From Struthio camelus (Eukaryota; Chordata; Aves; Struthioniformes; Struthionidae): 64,000 nucleotides of DNA. Numbering within the stretch: position 1 is the first letter of the stretch; every line of letters begins with the position of its first letter. Location of the stretch: contig NC_090953.1 of assembly GCF_040807025.1 (NCBI RefSeq), positions 21,498,997 through 21,562,996 of the forward strand, written 5' to 3'. Shown here one piece after another: positions 1-15,100 of the stretch. Below the pieces are notes generated by a model. It was not told the origin of the DNA and made no database searches. It was given only the letters and a program-made list of their open reading frames with translations. A program made the translations under genes and the position numbers.

Positions 1-3000
1 AACTATCTGCCCATCCAGCCCACCAGCCTAACTCTACCCGGGACCACTGGCAGGTAGAGAGAGCAGTAGGAGGGGGAAGAGAGAGAGAGAGAGAAGGAGA
101 TATCACAGTGATCCTTCTCCTAGTATATACTCCAGGATTAGTGTTACAGATAGTTTATGGACTGCCTGAGTAAGAACTTACATCTAGGTCATACACCTTA
201 ATAATGATGTGTGGAATTCTGCTCTAAAAAAGTACTTAAGCCATTTCTGAAGACATTAACGCTGTCTCTTCCAGCAAATTTTGAGGCAGTAAGTTCCACA
301 ATATATTTATGCGTTATGTCACCTGTCTGTCGGATACTTTCATTCAGTACCTCCTGCCCTTGTGGGAAGTAGTGCATAGCTGTTCTCTATTCATCTGTTT
401 GCATCAGTCATCCTATCCCATGATCTGGTAGGTAGCAAAAAGAAGGCTTACAGCAAGCTTTCCAATTCCCAACTTTTAGCTCCATTGAGTAATTTAGCAT
501 CATACTTGAGTACACAGCCTAGGGAATTTATTGGGTTTGCTTACGCTAGGAACTTTTCTCAGGCTACTGATTTAGATGCTACGTAGTTATCTAAAATTAG
601 ATTAAGACATAAGTTTGAATATCTTGGTTGCAACATCTAAATTGGACCCAATCTGAGGTAGCTAAAATAGATGGCATTTTTGAAAAGTATTAATAATTTT
701 TCTTGCCTAATCTATTCATTTGTATAAGAAAAATGTATGTAGACATTTGTGTTACGTAAAATTTCTATGAAATATTTATAAGCTCAATGCTTAGCATATA
801 ATACAATATTACATGCAAATCAAAATGAAATGAAGAGAATATTTCAGGGGGAATCTTTATACCGCCTATTTTAAAGCTCTATGAATATCCCTCTGGACGT
901 ACTTTTTTTCCCCTCAATTAAACAGATATGTAACTTATATAGGTTCTTTCATAGACATTTCAATGCTTTTCATATAATATTGCTGAAAAATAATGGTTTC
1001 TGGAATGCTTCCAGTATTAAAACTGTATATAAACCTTGAATCACACGTCTTTCATATTCTACTCGTACTTCATACTGTGTAACATAATGGGATAAGACAT
1101 GAATTTTTTTTGGAACTATGGTATGTATATGATTTATTACATGTCATTCATTTTATTATTAGAGGTGAGCTAGGAAGGTCAACTTTGTGAGCTGTAGAGG
1201 AGAGGAATTAAAGGAATACCCCTGGCAGTCAAGGACACAGACTTGGAACATGCATATACCTGACAGGAAAACACCTTGGGGCTGGATTCTAGTTAGGGCT
1301 GGGTTATGTGGCTCTGGGAGGTAAGAGGCTGAATAGCTCTCAACTGATGAAAGAACCAGTTTTGTAAATTCTAGGAACAACTTATATCATAGGTTTCAAT
1401 TCTGTAACTACTTAAACAGTACTGAGGGATACACTAACTATATTCTTACACTATGTAATATTATTAAGGAAGGTGACTAGCAAAACAGCCCTACCAAAAT
1501 ATTCAGCTATTAAAAATCTTTAATAATTTAATATAGATGTGCTGTGTTGATGGCAATGGCATTTATGATAGAATTAATGATGTCTTAAGTTTTCCTTGCA
1601 TTTTATTTATAAAATTAAAAAAAATTTTTTTTTTTTGGAATTAAATCCGAAAGCTGGCTACGTCATTTTTATCTACTACCTATTACAGGGCCAGCTCATC
1701 ATTAGAAAGAAAGTATAAATATTTATTAGGATTTTGCTAGAGAATTCATGCTTAGTGCAAAGAACCCCTAAATCAATTTATCACTTTCTTCAGAAATCCA
1801 AATTTCTAAGCTGTATTGTAGGCATCTGGTAAATCACAGGCATGACTGAAGGCTGAAAGTTTTTCCAGTGATCTTCTGTTTAATTAAGTCCTTATGGGAT
1901 GAAAACCTCTTATGTTTCCATTTGTGAAAAATAGTCAAATACGTCTGAAGGAATAGATTCTTTAAAGTGAAATGTGCTTCTTGTTCAATATACAATTTTG
2001 CCCCAGAATCAAACATGTACTAAATACGGTACTAAAAGAACAAGGAGTTCTGTGAACTTTTACTTGAAATCTAGTGTCCTTCACTTTACGTTGACTTAAA
2101 AAAAAAACAAAAAAAAAACCCACGACTGAATTTCTAAAGTACTGTCTATGCTTGTATTTTTCCAAATGCTAGATATCTTACTAAAACAAGGAAGAATTTC
2201 TAAACCACTAAAATGAAATGCAAGACCATGAATTACAGGGGTTTTATGGCATTGGTCTTAAAAAGCAGCTTATTAATACTTCATACAACTAACACAGTGA
2301 ACAAATAGTTGTTTCTGCATGATAGCAATTAAAAGATCTCGACAATATTTGCTTACATGAAAAAATAGACAAGAGACCAAAGACAGCACAATTCAATAAA
2401 AAGCTTCAAAAATAAATGCTAAAAATATATATTATCCTGTTAAAATGATATTCAATTGTTGATCTGATAAAAATACAAAACAGAAATACTGTGTTAATTT
2501 TTGCTCTTTCTCATTGTTCTATGCCAACTGCTTCTCTCTTTCATAACCTCATGGATTGTGTCACCATTACCAATCACGTAGTGACTCCATAAAAAATGAA
2601 AGCTCCCTATCATTCAGGAAAAAAATCAATATTTCAGTGCTCTTGCAGCTGACAAAAAGCCAGTGAAAATCTTTATTTGTGACAGCAGTGTTCTGCATGC
2701 CACCAGCAAATTCCTTACCAACATACTGAGATAAGAACTTACAATTTCTAACCAGCTATTCACACACACATCCTACTGGCTTCAAAAGGATTTGTACATA
2801 CAGAGTGGAAAGTGCGTTAAACTCAATTTAATTTCCTGCACATTTCCTTTAACTTCTGATTCCATCTCTGCAAGAGAGACATCTACCTAAATATTTTCTC
2901 GTTTCTGTGGCTGGTTTTGCCCTAGAACAGTAAGGGGAAGGGGAGAACCTTAGCATGCCATTTTGCCTTGTGGTACCAAACTCACTTTGACAAAACCTTG

Positions 3001-3056
3001 AGAGACAAGCTACAGAGCTTAGCAAGATATAGTTCGTAAGCAGTCAGAAGTGATAC
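1..3056 (-). other. CIB2: CIB2 intron 3, partial (noncoding)
   Basis: This stretch follows the exon 3 donor on the minus strand and runs off the left edge. I looked on the minus strand for the next CIB2 exon (beginning ENPF in the family) and did not find it, so the EF-hand exons lie outside the window. It contains a short GA microsatellite at about 79-94 and AT-rich sequence. Short open frames here show no recognisable protein similarity. Confidence 0.75.
79..94. repeat. (GA)n microsatellite
   Basis: Eight GA units in a purine-rich stretch. Confidence 0.8.
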
Positions 3057-3168
3057 CTTTAGCTCAGGCATGTTTATTATAAGCTGCATAGGTAGTTTAA
3101 CATCTGGGTCCTTTGTATAGTCCATGGGCACAACATTTGGTGCCATTTCATGGTATCTGCCATGCAAC
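3057..3168 (-). CDS. CIB2: CIB2 coding exon 3
   Basis: 112 nt. Its first base completes the Arg codon split with exon 2. It encodes [20 protein letters not shown] through MPELK, with donor GTATCA after the Lys codon (phase 0). This matches the CIB2 segment just before the ENPF-starting exon. Confidence 0.93.
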
Positions 3169-6100
3169 CTGTAAACAAGCAGAGAAAAACAGCCTCTTTA
3201 GATAATCAATGTCATTCATACAATAATCAGACATAAACTCATCTTGCAGCTCTAATCATTTTTTTAGTGCACAAGTTGAAGCCCAGCAAATTCCCATCTT
3301 TTTGAGGAAAGAGGGCTTTGATGCAGTTTCCAGCATAACTGCTACGAACATGCATAACTGCAGGTGTGCAACATGAGTATGTTACATGAATATGTTCAAA
3401 GTAGCTGTACACAATATTTAAATATCATATGGGTACATGTATGCAAGAGGTAGGATCGGCATGATATGCTAACACTGTGCATATAATCCAGGGATCAAAC
3501 CCCAATGCAAATTGTTGATTGATCTTTACCACACAAGAATGAAGTTGTTTAACAGGTCAAAGATAAGAACGGATAAAGAATTTAAAAGTCAAACTATATG
3601 CAATTGTGATACTAAGGACAAAGCATCCTTGGGAGACCTCAGTGCTGAACAAAAACAAAAAAACAACAAAAAAAAACAACCAAACCTTTTTCCCATCTGT
3701 GCCTCACTAACCTTGCAGATTTAGACTAACAATTCTAGCACGAGCTGCCACCAGCACACAGACCACTTCCACTTCAGTTCCATTTCATATAGCTTTTCCC
3801 CCCCCCCTTCATTCTTGACTCAGCTTACTCCTCAAGCCAGTATGTTTTAAAAGCAATAAACAAATGTTTTTCCATAGAGATGCAAATCAGACATCCATAA
3901 ACTTGGTTTCACTCTCTAAATCCTGCTTATTATGCTAACAATATTATATCATAGCTTGGATAGGGGAGCTGGGAAAGGAGGAGACAGAGACAATGAAACA
4001 TACACACGTTTACAGAGGTTTAGAAGCTGAACACTAGCAAATTATAAAAACTGGCTCAGTCTCCTGCATGACCTGGGCTATGCTATTCCCAATTGTTAAG
4101 TGAATTAACAAGTATTAACCTTCCTACCCTTTATTTGTTGCCTCCAAATACTCTCATTTATGTCTGGGCAAAAGCATAGTCCAAAAGCCAAGAGAAAAAC
4201 AAGCATACTTAAAAAAAAAAAAAAAAAACCCACACACAACAACAACAACACACAAGTAGGAAGCAAATTCAAAAACTATCTCAGCACGTTTATTCTCACC
4301 AGGATGCTCATTCAAATTAGGAACAGAGACATTTCAAGTGAAATGGGTGTCCAGGTCAAATTCACCAACGAACCTCAATTTTGAGCAGCCACGCTCCAAG
4401 TGGCCTGCTCTCAAGCAATCTGCAGACAGAAATTGCCTGGTGTAAAGCATTACCTGCCTAGATGCAATTTGTACAGTGAGATTAATTTTACTGATTTGCT
4501 GATTTTACTGATTCTATTGATATTTCCTCTCCAGTGGCCAAGCACCTAGTATCAAAGAGCCACTCAACAGAACACACCAAAAGATTGGAGAAGGAAGACT
4601 TGCATCCTAGTACTCAGTAAAGGTTATTCAGAGAGAATCTTGTTTTCAGAGGAATGCTATATGCCAATGTTAGTAATATTTCACTAGCAACAAGAATCCT
4701 AGTACGCTAAACATTACCTTCAGTACCCATCCCAAAGATCACACAGCCTCTAAACAGGCAGATACAAAAATACGTTAGTAATTTTTTACATATATAGTGG
4801 AAAAAGTTAGGTTTACTTGATGCTAGTCTTGCCCAATGATGTCCTTGAAACAGCAAAGAAAAAGATTTAGTCAGTGTGTCTACTTTTACCTAGCATACTA
4901 TCCAGGGAACATAGAGATATTCGAAACAAAGTATTAAAAGACAATGTCTAATAAATTCTCTTATAGCCACCAACCTCCCAACAAAAAGGACACCATCTCT
5001 TCACTCAGATCCTTGACAAAAAGCTAGATGCAACAGTGGGCATTGCTCTGACAGGGCAGCTCAAACATTCTTAGAAAGGTGGGTGCTGCTCCTGCACAAC
5101 AGCTTTACTCCTTTCCTAAGTGCCAACATATTATACCAGACAAGAAGTTTTAAATAACTTTCTAAAGTCAACTCTGGCAGGCATGAGGTACCCATAACCC
5201 TCCATTTTTACCTCTGCTTCCATATGCCACATTTCTTCTCTCCCCCTTCCTTACACCCATTGCAACCCAAGCAATATTCCAAAGGATGCATGTAATGTGT
5301 ACTGTGTTCTTTCCTGAGACGTTTTTTCCAATGAATTTTTAGGATACTATTTTGCTTTCAAGTGATGACAAATCTGCATATGCAAATATCCATACCAAAA
5401 CACTTGAGGCTTCCACCTACAACTGGTGTCCAAGGCTCCTCTTGTAATTCTATTTGGAAAAAAACTACTACAAAAAATAACTCTAAACAAAATTCGAGAA
5501 GAATTTTTAGAGATGCAGTCAATTAATCTCCAAAGACAGTGAACACCAACAAGCTACCATCTTGTGCATCATGCTCAGTAATACATGCGAAAAATCAGCA
5601 AAGTCACCAAAGATCTTGACGCTAACGAATACCAGCAATTAGGGTAAGATTTCCTTACCGTTGCTCAGAAGCTGTCTTCAGCATACTTCTTATATCACTT
5701 AGTAATGGCGTTGTCAGTCACCTTAAGATTTATCCAAGGTACCGTGCCATATGGCTTTAGTTAACTATTTGAAGTTGCAATTTAGTTTCTATGAATCATA
5801 CAGGCAGTAGGCCAAGAAAAAAAAAAAACAACACTCTCTCAAGATGAAACCCTAGCTATAATAAAGAAATTCCACTGCATCCAGTAGGGCCAGGTGAAGG
5901 TCTCCAGTATGAAAGATTAAAGGATTAATGTTTCTCACAGGAGATAAAAATTTAGACAAAAGATGACCAGCAGTAAATCCATGGTTATAACTTATGCTTA
6001 CAAAAAGAATGCATTGCCAGTATTTATTTCTGCTTTAACTAAGCTCTTGTTTCTTTAATTTGCTTAATAAAATAGAGGCTAGTTTTATACCGTGAGAACC

Positions 6101-9100
6101 AGGAACAATCTTTCTTTCATTAGTGACGATCAATGATTAGTTAAAAAGTTACTGCTAACATTGCAAATCCTTGGTACACACAACCTTAGGCAGGAAGGTT
6201 CCCCAAGATTTACTGAACAGCTCAATAGATTGAGTATAGACGTATAGCCTGCCACTCCTCCACGAAATACCATGTGCGTGAAAAGATTAGTTAGTTGCTG
6301 TTCATAGGGAAGTTAGAAAATGGCACGCACTACAAAATGTAACTATCACCATCTGTATCCACCTGCTGCCTTGCACCTAATCCATAAACTGCTTAGGGTA
6401 GAGAAAGTGTCATTTTGTCTTGTTTTATGCACTATTTAACAAGGGTTTTCTGATCTGTCATTGCGCCCCATGTACTGTTACTATATACTAATAAGTTATA
6501 TTATTTATTTTGCGATCTATTTTTGTTTGAACAAAACAAACCCAGTCTGATCACAACATATACCAACGATGAAAAATAAGGACATTAACATGTTTTGAAC
6601 AGCACAATGTAAACAAGCCAGTAATTAAGGAAGAAATACCTCTCCAACCCCTTCATCTTGCCAACTTTAGCTTCGGTAAACCCTCAGTCTGCTCCACAAG
6701 CAATGGAGCTATTTCAGATTAACATGGGTGAGGAAATTTCAAGAACAAAGAGGAAATATTTCATAGGCATCTCCTTCCTTAGCTCCTCTTTGGTTATGAC
6801 TATGATGCATCACAAAGAACACACATAATGGAACATAAAAGAATATGTTTTGTCTGGATCTTAGGAAAATAATGTCTTTACACTGCACAGCAAAATACTG
6901 TGCCTTACAGGAAATTAAATATCCACTGACCTAAGCATATTTCAGCGGCTGACCACAGCTCACCCTGACATTTCATAAATACTGTGTAATTCAAGATGTA
7001 ACAGCCATTTCCCACTTCAGCAACTCATTTATCTGTGCTAAACAATAATTGCAAGCATTCTGCTAAATACAATGGAAAAAAACAGCTTTAAAGCATTCAG
7101 AGGAAATTAAACCCTCTAAATCAAACATTCATCTGAGGAACTTTTCTTTTTTTTAAGCTAGAACACCAAAATGGTATTCTAGTCTACACGAAAACAAAGC
7201 ATTCATCATTGGAATGCCTTGGTCACTGTGGGCAACATTTCAAAATACACTAGTTGGCACTGTCTGATTAGGTATGCTGCCAAGGTTTTCCTCTCTTTAC
7301 TTTCTCTAGTATTAAACTTTTCTTACCTGTCTTTGCGCTGTCTCCTCTGACAGGACTATGAATACAGACATCAATGTGACTGCTCCGCATCTTAGAGGAG
7401 CTCTCTAATTGAAGAATTTCATTGAAAGATTTAGAACAAGATGAACTGTGTTCCACAGTTTATTAGCATGCGATATTAATCTAGCCTGTAAAGGGCAAAG
7501 TATGTAATTTCTCTTAATTTTCAACAAAAATCATTGAGCAAGCTAGTTTTGGGGAAAAAAAGTGAGATGAAGGCTAGGTCTCAGTTTCTACTGGAAACAA
7601 ACATACGACAAAAGTCTAAAAACGTTGACGAAAGATACTTGTTACTGAAGCACAATCATTATACCTTACAAAAGAATACTGCACGTAATATTGTGATGCG
7701 AGATTTTTCATTACAGCGTGATCTGTCTCTTAACAATAAGAATAAATAATTGCCTGTTAATAGGAACAAAGAGAAATAGCCAAAACAACCTAGTTCTACT
7801 GAAATTAATCCAAATTCCCTTGTAGCTCAAAGTAGCATCTGATTTTCAATTGGAAGGGACTGTATCATCAACTGCAGACCATTTAGCAGAGCAGTTAGGT
7901 TTTGTATTAGATCTTAGAATAGCCTTTCTTGTCCCACAGAAATAATTTGTCTTTTAGTGCAAGGCCAACAAGAGCACTCTTATTTTACTGTAGACAACGC
8001 ACCTACATTAACTGCAATGAATATACTGTAGGCAGCTGGTGGCACCTTGGGACGTACAATTATCGAAGACTGATGTATTTCGTTTCCTTATTGTGCTTTT
8101 CTCACTACTTTAGCTATTAAGGTTTCACAATTCTTTGGAGAAAAATGATACTGCCCTAGCACATTTACACCTCCGTACAATGTAAATACACGAATTTTAG
8201 AAGGCATCTCTAATACAATATGCAAACTGTTCCTTAGCAGGTTATTAAAATGATTAAGCTCTAGCTACAAAATTCTGCCAGAGGAGACAGAAAACAGACA
8301 TTCCTTTTTTGTTACCACAGTTCATAAACAAAACTCATTTCTATTTCCTTTCTGCAAGAAGTTATGGCCAGAAGCGTAAAGTTGAACAACACATCTGCTG
8401 ACAAAACTCATTTAGAGTCAGAAAGGAAATGCATGCTCTTGTAGGGGGTAAAAGAACAACCGAAGCAGAAGAGCAACCCCCACGTACCTCCTTACCATAA
8501 CCAACAGATATGTACCTATCTGTACATGTTAATATATCTGTAAATTTGTACATCTGTGTTTTATTTGGAAACACCTATAAACAAGACATTCATTTCACAG
8601 AAAGCTGTTAACATGGTTCTCAGCCAGTCCACTTAAAGTCTTTCTTTTATCTCTAAAGAGGAACAGAAAGGAGTCAACAAACACCGATAACTACAGCTAG
8701 CCTTCTAAAACACTGCCCCAGGCTCAACAGACCGCTGTCAGAATTATCCGGAATGCAGCTGTTTGACATAAAAATGTGCAAGAAAACAACAGCAGATTTG
8801 ATTGGACTGCTCACATATCTTGTTCTGCTCCCACTCACTCAATGGAAAGACCAAGGAATTGGAAAAATAGAAAGCATTAAGTGGAAGAAAGTATTCAAAT
8901 AAAGCAATGTAGTTATCCCTGATATACAACTACTAGTGAAGGGGCCTGAGATTCAGAAAGTATGGCCCTACCTTCACTGAGTTTACATAAGATGAGCAGG
9001 TGTCTTCGGACTTTAGACCGAGATCAGTATAAAGTGCTAGGGAGCTTCAAAACTTAGAAATGAAAATGGAAATCCAGAGTTTTGAGTTATGTCCCTTCCA

Positions 9101-12100
9101 TCCCTAACTGTTCTCATCTGGCTTCTCATCTCTGTAGCAGGACGCCTTCACTAAAACGTATTTACTTATTCATTTTTATGGTTTTTCTATACAGTTTATC
9201 CTGGCACTAGCACAGCCCTCTTATATGTGGTAACATTTCCATCTTTTTTATATACCTATATATTATAGACAGGTAGATAAACATAGATGAAAAAAAAATC
9301 AAACTCTTTCTTATTCTTCAAAGTCAGAGATATTTGGACTGACTGATGACTATGTGGAGTAGAACCCAAATAAACAAATCACCTGCTCCAATTCTGTTAA
9401 CAGGTCAAGTTCAAAATAAATGCTTTTCCTGATAAATACTACAACCAGAACAGTGCATGAATGAAAGATTTTTAATAGTAATTAAAACAATAGCCTCATC
9501 TATTTCTATTTTAATCTGAGCTTTAAATCACACCTGAGCAAGCACGGTTTAGAAAAAATAATGTTCTATGTACTGGAAGTGCATTTACTCGTGTAGTATG
9601 CTGTCTTAATGAGATATACATGGTTCAGTTTCTCAAGATACAAACAACTGGGGTGGTGTAGAGAAGATTGTATAAGGTCTACTCAACTCTAACACCAAGC
9701 AATTAGTGTTGAATCTGCATCGTGAGCAGAACCAAAGCCTCACTAAGCCCCTGCCAGCATTAAGTTTAAAAATTCACTAATGTCCACAGCCTTATGAAGA
9801 CGACCTCTACCTTGTTCTTTAAGATATTGTCCATCCCACTCTACTCTGCTTTTTGACATATTGTTACAGACAAAGCTGTAATTTTCAATGATTCACTAAA
9901 AGGAACAAGCTCTGGTTTAATTTTGACCTGTTTTTATGAATATCAGTCCACAAACGTCCCAAGCTACAGCTTCTTAAAAAGGGGGGGGGGGCAGCAGTAA
10001 TGCCAACAGACCCTCCTCATCCTTTCATCTCCAGCCACTTGCCTCACTCCAAACAGCGTCCCCCTTTCAGCTGTATTAATACACTGTTAGTAAAGACATC
10101 TGATGCACTGAATCAATGAGATTTTTTTTTTTTTTGGGGGGGGGGGGGTTAATGTTTAACCTACATCAACACAACCCTAACAAACAGTGGTCCTGGCGTT
10201 TGACACTATTATCTCTGTTTATTAAACACAGGTTGAAGAAGTTTACTAATTCACCAAACCACTCCAAGATCTATGGGTACAAGTGCTTTCCACCTGAATG
10301 GATTTCACACTAAAGCATCCAAATGAGCCTGTAGGAAGTGGCTGTGATCCAACTCCTGCAAACTAAATTGCAGCAATAAAATAGTCTTTCACATGCTTAA
10401 ATATGTCAGGATCTTACTACAGTTAGTGTGATGGCCTTAGGTGGCACTATTAGGTAACATCACGATGAAAAAGGCCATAAACGCAGCATTTACCTACCTT
10501 AGGTTCCAAAATCAACATATAATGTGCTGTGTGAGCGCCATCACCTTTTGTAAAATAAACAAAGAAAAACCAAAACCAAACCAAAGAACAACAAAAAACT
10601 AGTAAAACATCTTTCCACTGAGTATAGCTGTAAACTTCTTTGGGGAACCTGTGCACCATTTTATGATAAACTAAGCATTGGATTGCCAGTCTCTGGGATG
10701 ACCAGACTTTTTGGAAAGCTGGCCAAATTACAGAGTTGCCTCAGCCTCTTTCAGGTTTCCAGGTAGGGCACTTATTACATGGCGAAATGCAACTTTTGCA
10801 TGAGTTTTAACAAAATTTCTGTTTACTTTAGTAAACTACATTACCCTGGGTGAATACTTACTTCTGACAAGGGAATTGGATTCCTTTCTGATCGATCACT
10901 CTGTAATACAGTGTAAAGATCACTAGACATAAGGCTTATTTCCTAAGATGATTGCTTTATTCTGGAAACATAATCCTTCTGCCTTTATGCAATATATTCT
11001 TTCCATCAATTTGTCATACCTTGGTCATACTTGGAACAACTGCTATGACCAGCACTGTGAGCCAGTCTCAGCAATATCCTCCCCAAGCTGCACTGATTGT
11101 CACTGCACTGACTGTCACTGACTGTCACTGACTGTTTTGACACATCTCTCAAAAATATTAATTACTAACTGTGAATATATCAACAAGCCTCAGTAGCAAA
11201 GGCTCTCAAATTCCCTCTGTTCGTATAGGAACAGAAAGCACTTCAGATGACGACTTGAACACATCAGGAGTTATGACCTGGGTAGGAAAGGCTTTGTATC
11301 TTTAAGATACATGCCCCTTAACAGGAAGGGTATCTGAAAATAACTTAAAGCTCCTTCGGCTATCTGCCCTGCTCACAGAAACATTTATGTCTTGTCATGG
11401 GGGCAATGGGGGGTTTTGCAGTGCTGTCTAAATGCATACAGATTTGGAAAGGTTGCCATTACCATGTACAGACCATTATATAAATGTTTACAATCTGAGG
11501 GCTTGCAGCGAGCCTCACTGTCTTTGCAGCAGTGTCTATATATCTGCGGTGATATCTGCTTCATCAATAAATTCTTCTCAATGCATGCAAATACATTTTC
11601 CCATTCCCGATTTGTTCTCTTCCTTGCTTGGATGTCACGTTTATTCTGTGGGGAGGAAGGAGAGGAAAGTTGCAGTGTTTACTAGCGTCTTCCATCCCAC
11701 AGAAGAAGGACAAGATCTGTTGATGATGTTCTGTCCCCATAGATTTTGGTAAATGTTTGAGTTTAATGCACTATATCCAAGGATTAAGGATGTGATTCCA
11801 TATCTGTTTAATCCAATCTAAATTCAAACTGCTGAAATTCTGCCCTTGCAGAAATTACAAACTCATCCACCTCCCTTGAATGAGCACTAACACTCAGGAA
11901 ACTGTGCAGTGAGGTTCAGAGAATTGATTTGGTTGAAAATACACAAGTTTTCCCAGTCAGCTCCTTGAGCTAATTCATGTAATTGCAGCAGCAGTAATGC
12001 TTGTGCAAAGAAATAGGGGTATATTTTTTTCTACTGAATTAAATCAATTAAATCAATTGACAAATGAGTAAAACAATTAAATAAGGGCAGAATAAGATTT

Positions 12101-15100
12101 ACCCTCTCAGGTGGCAGAAGCTGCTAAATGAACTCGGTTGCCCACGTACCAACGACAAAACAAAAAGCTATGTTCAGAAAAAAAGTGTTACCTCCACAGC
12201 CTACTTTTGATTTACACTAACCTTCATTTTACCATTTGTGAGTAGACAGACTCAAAAAATGGCTAAGTGGGTGGGTCAGAGTCTGTCCCCACTTTTCAAG
12301 GATGTAATAACCTGTAATTACAAGGGTATTTGCTGGACATGGCTTGACTGGAATCTCCCCAAACTCAGAGCCTCCCGCTATACCTGTGTAGGTCTAAAAA
12401 GACTTAACAAGATTAAAAAAAAAAAAAAAAAGATTGCCAAGTATACACCAATGCAGTGATTTTTAAAATTTACTAATGAGCTTTCTGAGAAGATCAGATT
12501 TTCCCCAAGGTCACCAGTGGGTGTGTTGAGACACCAAGAATCCTGATATACCTAAATTACCACCATTAAATGCAGTGACAAAACATCACAGCTGGCTGGG
12601 CTGCCTTTGTAATAAGAACTCTGCACTAAAGGAGTGCTGAAAACAAAAGATAAAAGCTGGTAATGGCTCATTGATTAGAAGTAAGTAGAGGCTTTAAAGC
12701 GTCCTTTAGAACCCAACACACTATACATCTCACTCACTCTGGCCCTGCCTTCACAGTACCGGTCAATTGACTTATGGTGTTAAGAGGAAATATTTTTATT
12801 CAGGAATACATATCCAATTTATTCCTAAATAAAAGGAATGCAATCAAAATATATTTGACTAACATCACAGTCAAGACCATCCCAAAAACTAAATTCTAGA
12901 TTGCTCTGCACATTCACAAAGAGTAAATAGCAAAATGGCTTAGCTAGAACAACGAAGGAAGGCAGTGAGCACTGATGGACAGGCCCACAAGATGTTCATA
13001 AGAGTCATGGCATGACCTGACCAGAGACTGACTGTACAGAATGGAATAAATTATGCTAGTAGCAGGTCCAGAAAAGCACTGTGTTGCTGTTCACATTTTC
13101 ACTTATTCACTACAACCAAAGCTATAGGTTTTTGTCTGTGTGCAAGAGTTAAACAGAACAGCCAGAGAAGTACTTGTGGTAATACGCAGAGAATTCCAGA
13201 CTTCAGAGACCTGCACTGGAGTCTGTCCATAGCCCTGGGAACAGTGCTGACGGAAAGACAGAAGGGGTTGTATGATTTACAACCATAGCCCCTGCCAGGC
13301 GAACTGCTGAAGTGCACACACTCTCTTGTCCCACAGTGCAGCATTGCTGGTGGACAAATGTGCGATCTGAGAGCTAGGGAACAGGTCCAAATAGACTTAT
13401 ATCCATAAGTCTGTCACACAGAAGAAATTGCCACAGCTCAAAGGGAATAAGGTTCTTTGATCTGGGGCTGAGAAGCTGAGGAAGGAGGGTTTTTCAAGGC
13501 TGTTTGCAACTGATAAAGGAAAGATTCCTTTTAGGGTCTCAGATTTATGCCATACATTCACTAACTGCTTTTGAAGTGACAGTTAAGTGTTGCATGTGAT
13601 AGCTAAGGCATAATCTCTATGCTGCAGCAATTCCTCAGTGAATTATTGCCTCCAAAGGTTGCAAGATTTTAGAGCACTTTGTTAGAGAAACAGATCTACC
13701 ATATGCAGCCGAAATAAAATGACAGGAAACACAGGGCCACATCTGAGGGTAATAGCTAGGAATATCAGGAAGTAACTCCAACTAAAACTCACTAAATTGT
13801 TATCTAACAAAAGGGTAAAGAAGGAAGAACAATGAGAAACGCACGTTGAGCTTGTTTCAAGAGTTTAGGAATTGCATTACATTTCTGTTATTGGTTTGCA
13901 TTTTCCTTTCTTTGTTTTCTAGTTGAAAATGTTTTCACTGTTTAAACAAAATACAAAAAACTGTGCACAACTCATTTTTAAAGAGGCAGCACACAAGGAA
14001 GAGAAAATATGGATAGATGAGCATTCTGCTAACATTTGATATGTCAAGTATTATTTCATCTCTGCAGTACAAAATGAAGCCGTATAAACTAACTCAAGCC
14101 AATACTAAATAAATAATCTCCTAAACCACTTGCAGCATAATTAAAAACAAACCCTGCATGAGAAACATTTTTCTGAGGGTAATTTATAGTAATAAATTTA
14201 CTCTAAAAGTTATAGTGGTTGAGAAGGCTTTACCTTCAATATACATGAACTATAGTAAGTATGGATAAAAACAGTCTACAGAATTTTTCCTTTAAGCACC
14301 ACTGAAAAACCTGCTAACAGACCTGTTATCTACTGGTGATTCCACACAGATCAGCAGAGAAAGATTTTGTCCTCACCTGAGCCTGGCAAAACAGGTGCAA
14401 CCTAACTAAAATATTACAAAGGAAAGCTTTACCATTCAGTAAATGCAGAAGATAAAAAATTGTCTAGAAGTGGCTTTTTTTCATTCATAGAGGATATAAA
14501 AAACATCAAAAACAAGAACAGAAACATCATTAACAACAAGAAAAATCAACAGCAGCTTCAGGTTATCCATTCTTCCTATACGTATGTTCTTACACAAAAT
14601 TAGGAAGATTCCAAGCAGTCAGAGTTCAACCAAATTTTATTCTTGTTAGAGACTTTTTTCCCCAAAGCTGACAATATGGCAATTTCCCCTTTCTGCATGT
14701 GACCCCCCCCCCCCCCCCCCCCGCCAAACTGCCTGAAAGACAGGATGCCTCTCCCTGCATCTGCATAGCAGCTTGCTCCAAAGCAAGTTGCCACATCTCA
14801 AGCAGCTGGTTGTATTTGCTCCCTTATAAGGAAGGATTTCCAGACACTTGGAGGAAGCTACTGCTTATCTCCCAAACTCAAATCCCAGACAGGTTTCGGC
14901 CAGAATTGCTCCTCTGCATCTCACCCTTCACCTCCTCAAAGACAGGCCAAGGAACAGGCAGAGGAGAAAATGCAGCAGAATTACAAATTTCTTTCTACAA
15001 GATGGTTTAAAGGTTTGCTCACTGCCCAGATGGTCCCAGCTCTGTATTTAGTGCCATGTTCCTCTCATAGCTGTCTAGCTAGGAGAAGTCAGTATCAAAC

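Noticed and set aside
11392-11752. Overlapping plus-strand open frames of about 100 codons
   Set aside because: Two frames are open over the same stretch, which suggests chance; neither carries a motif, and both run antisense in a CIB2 intron.
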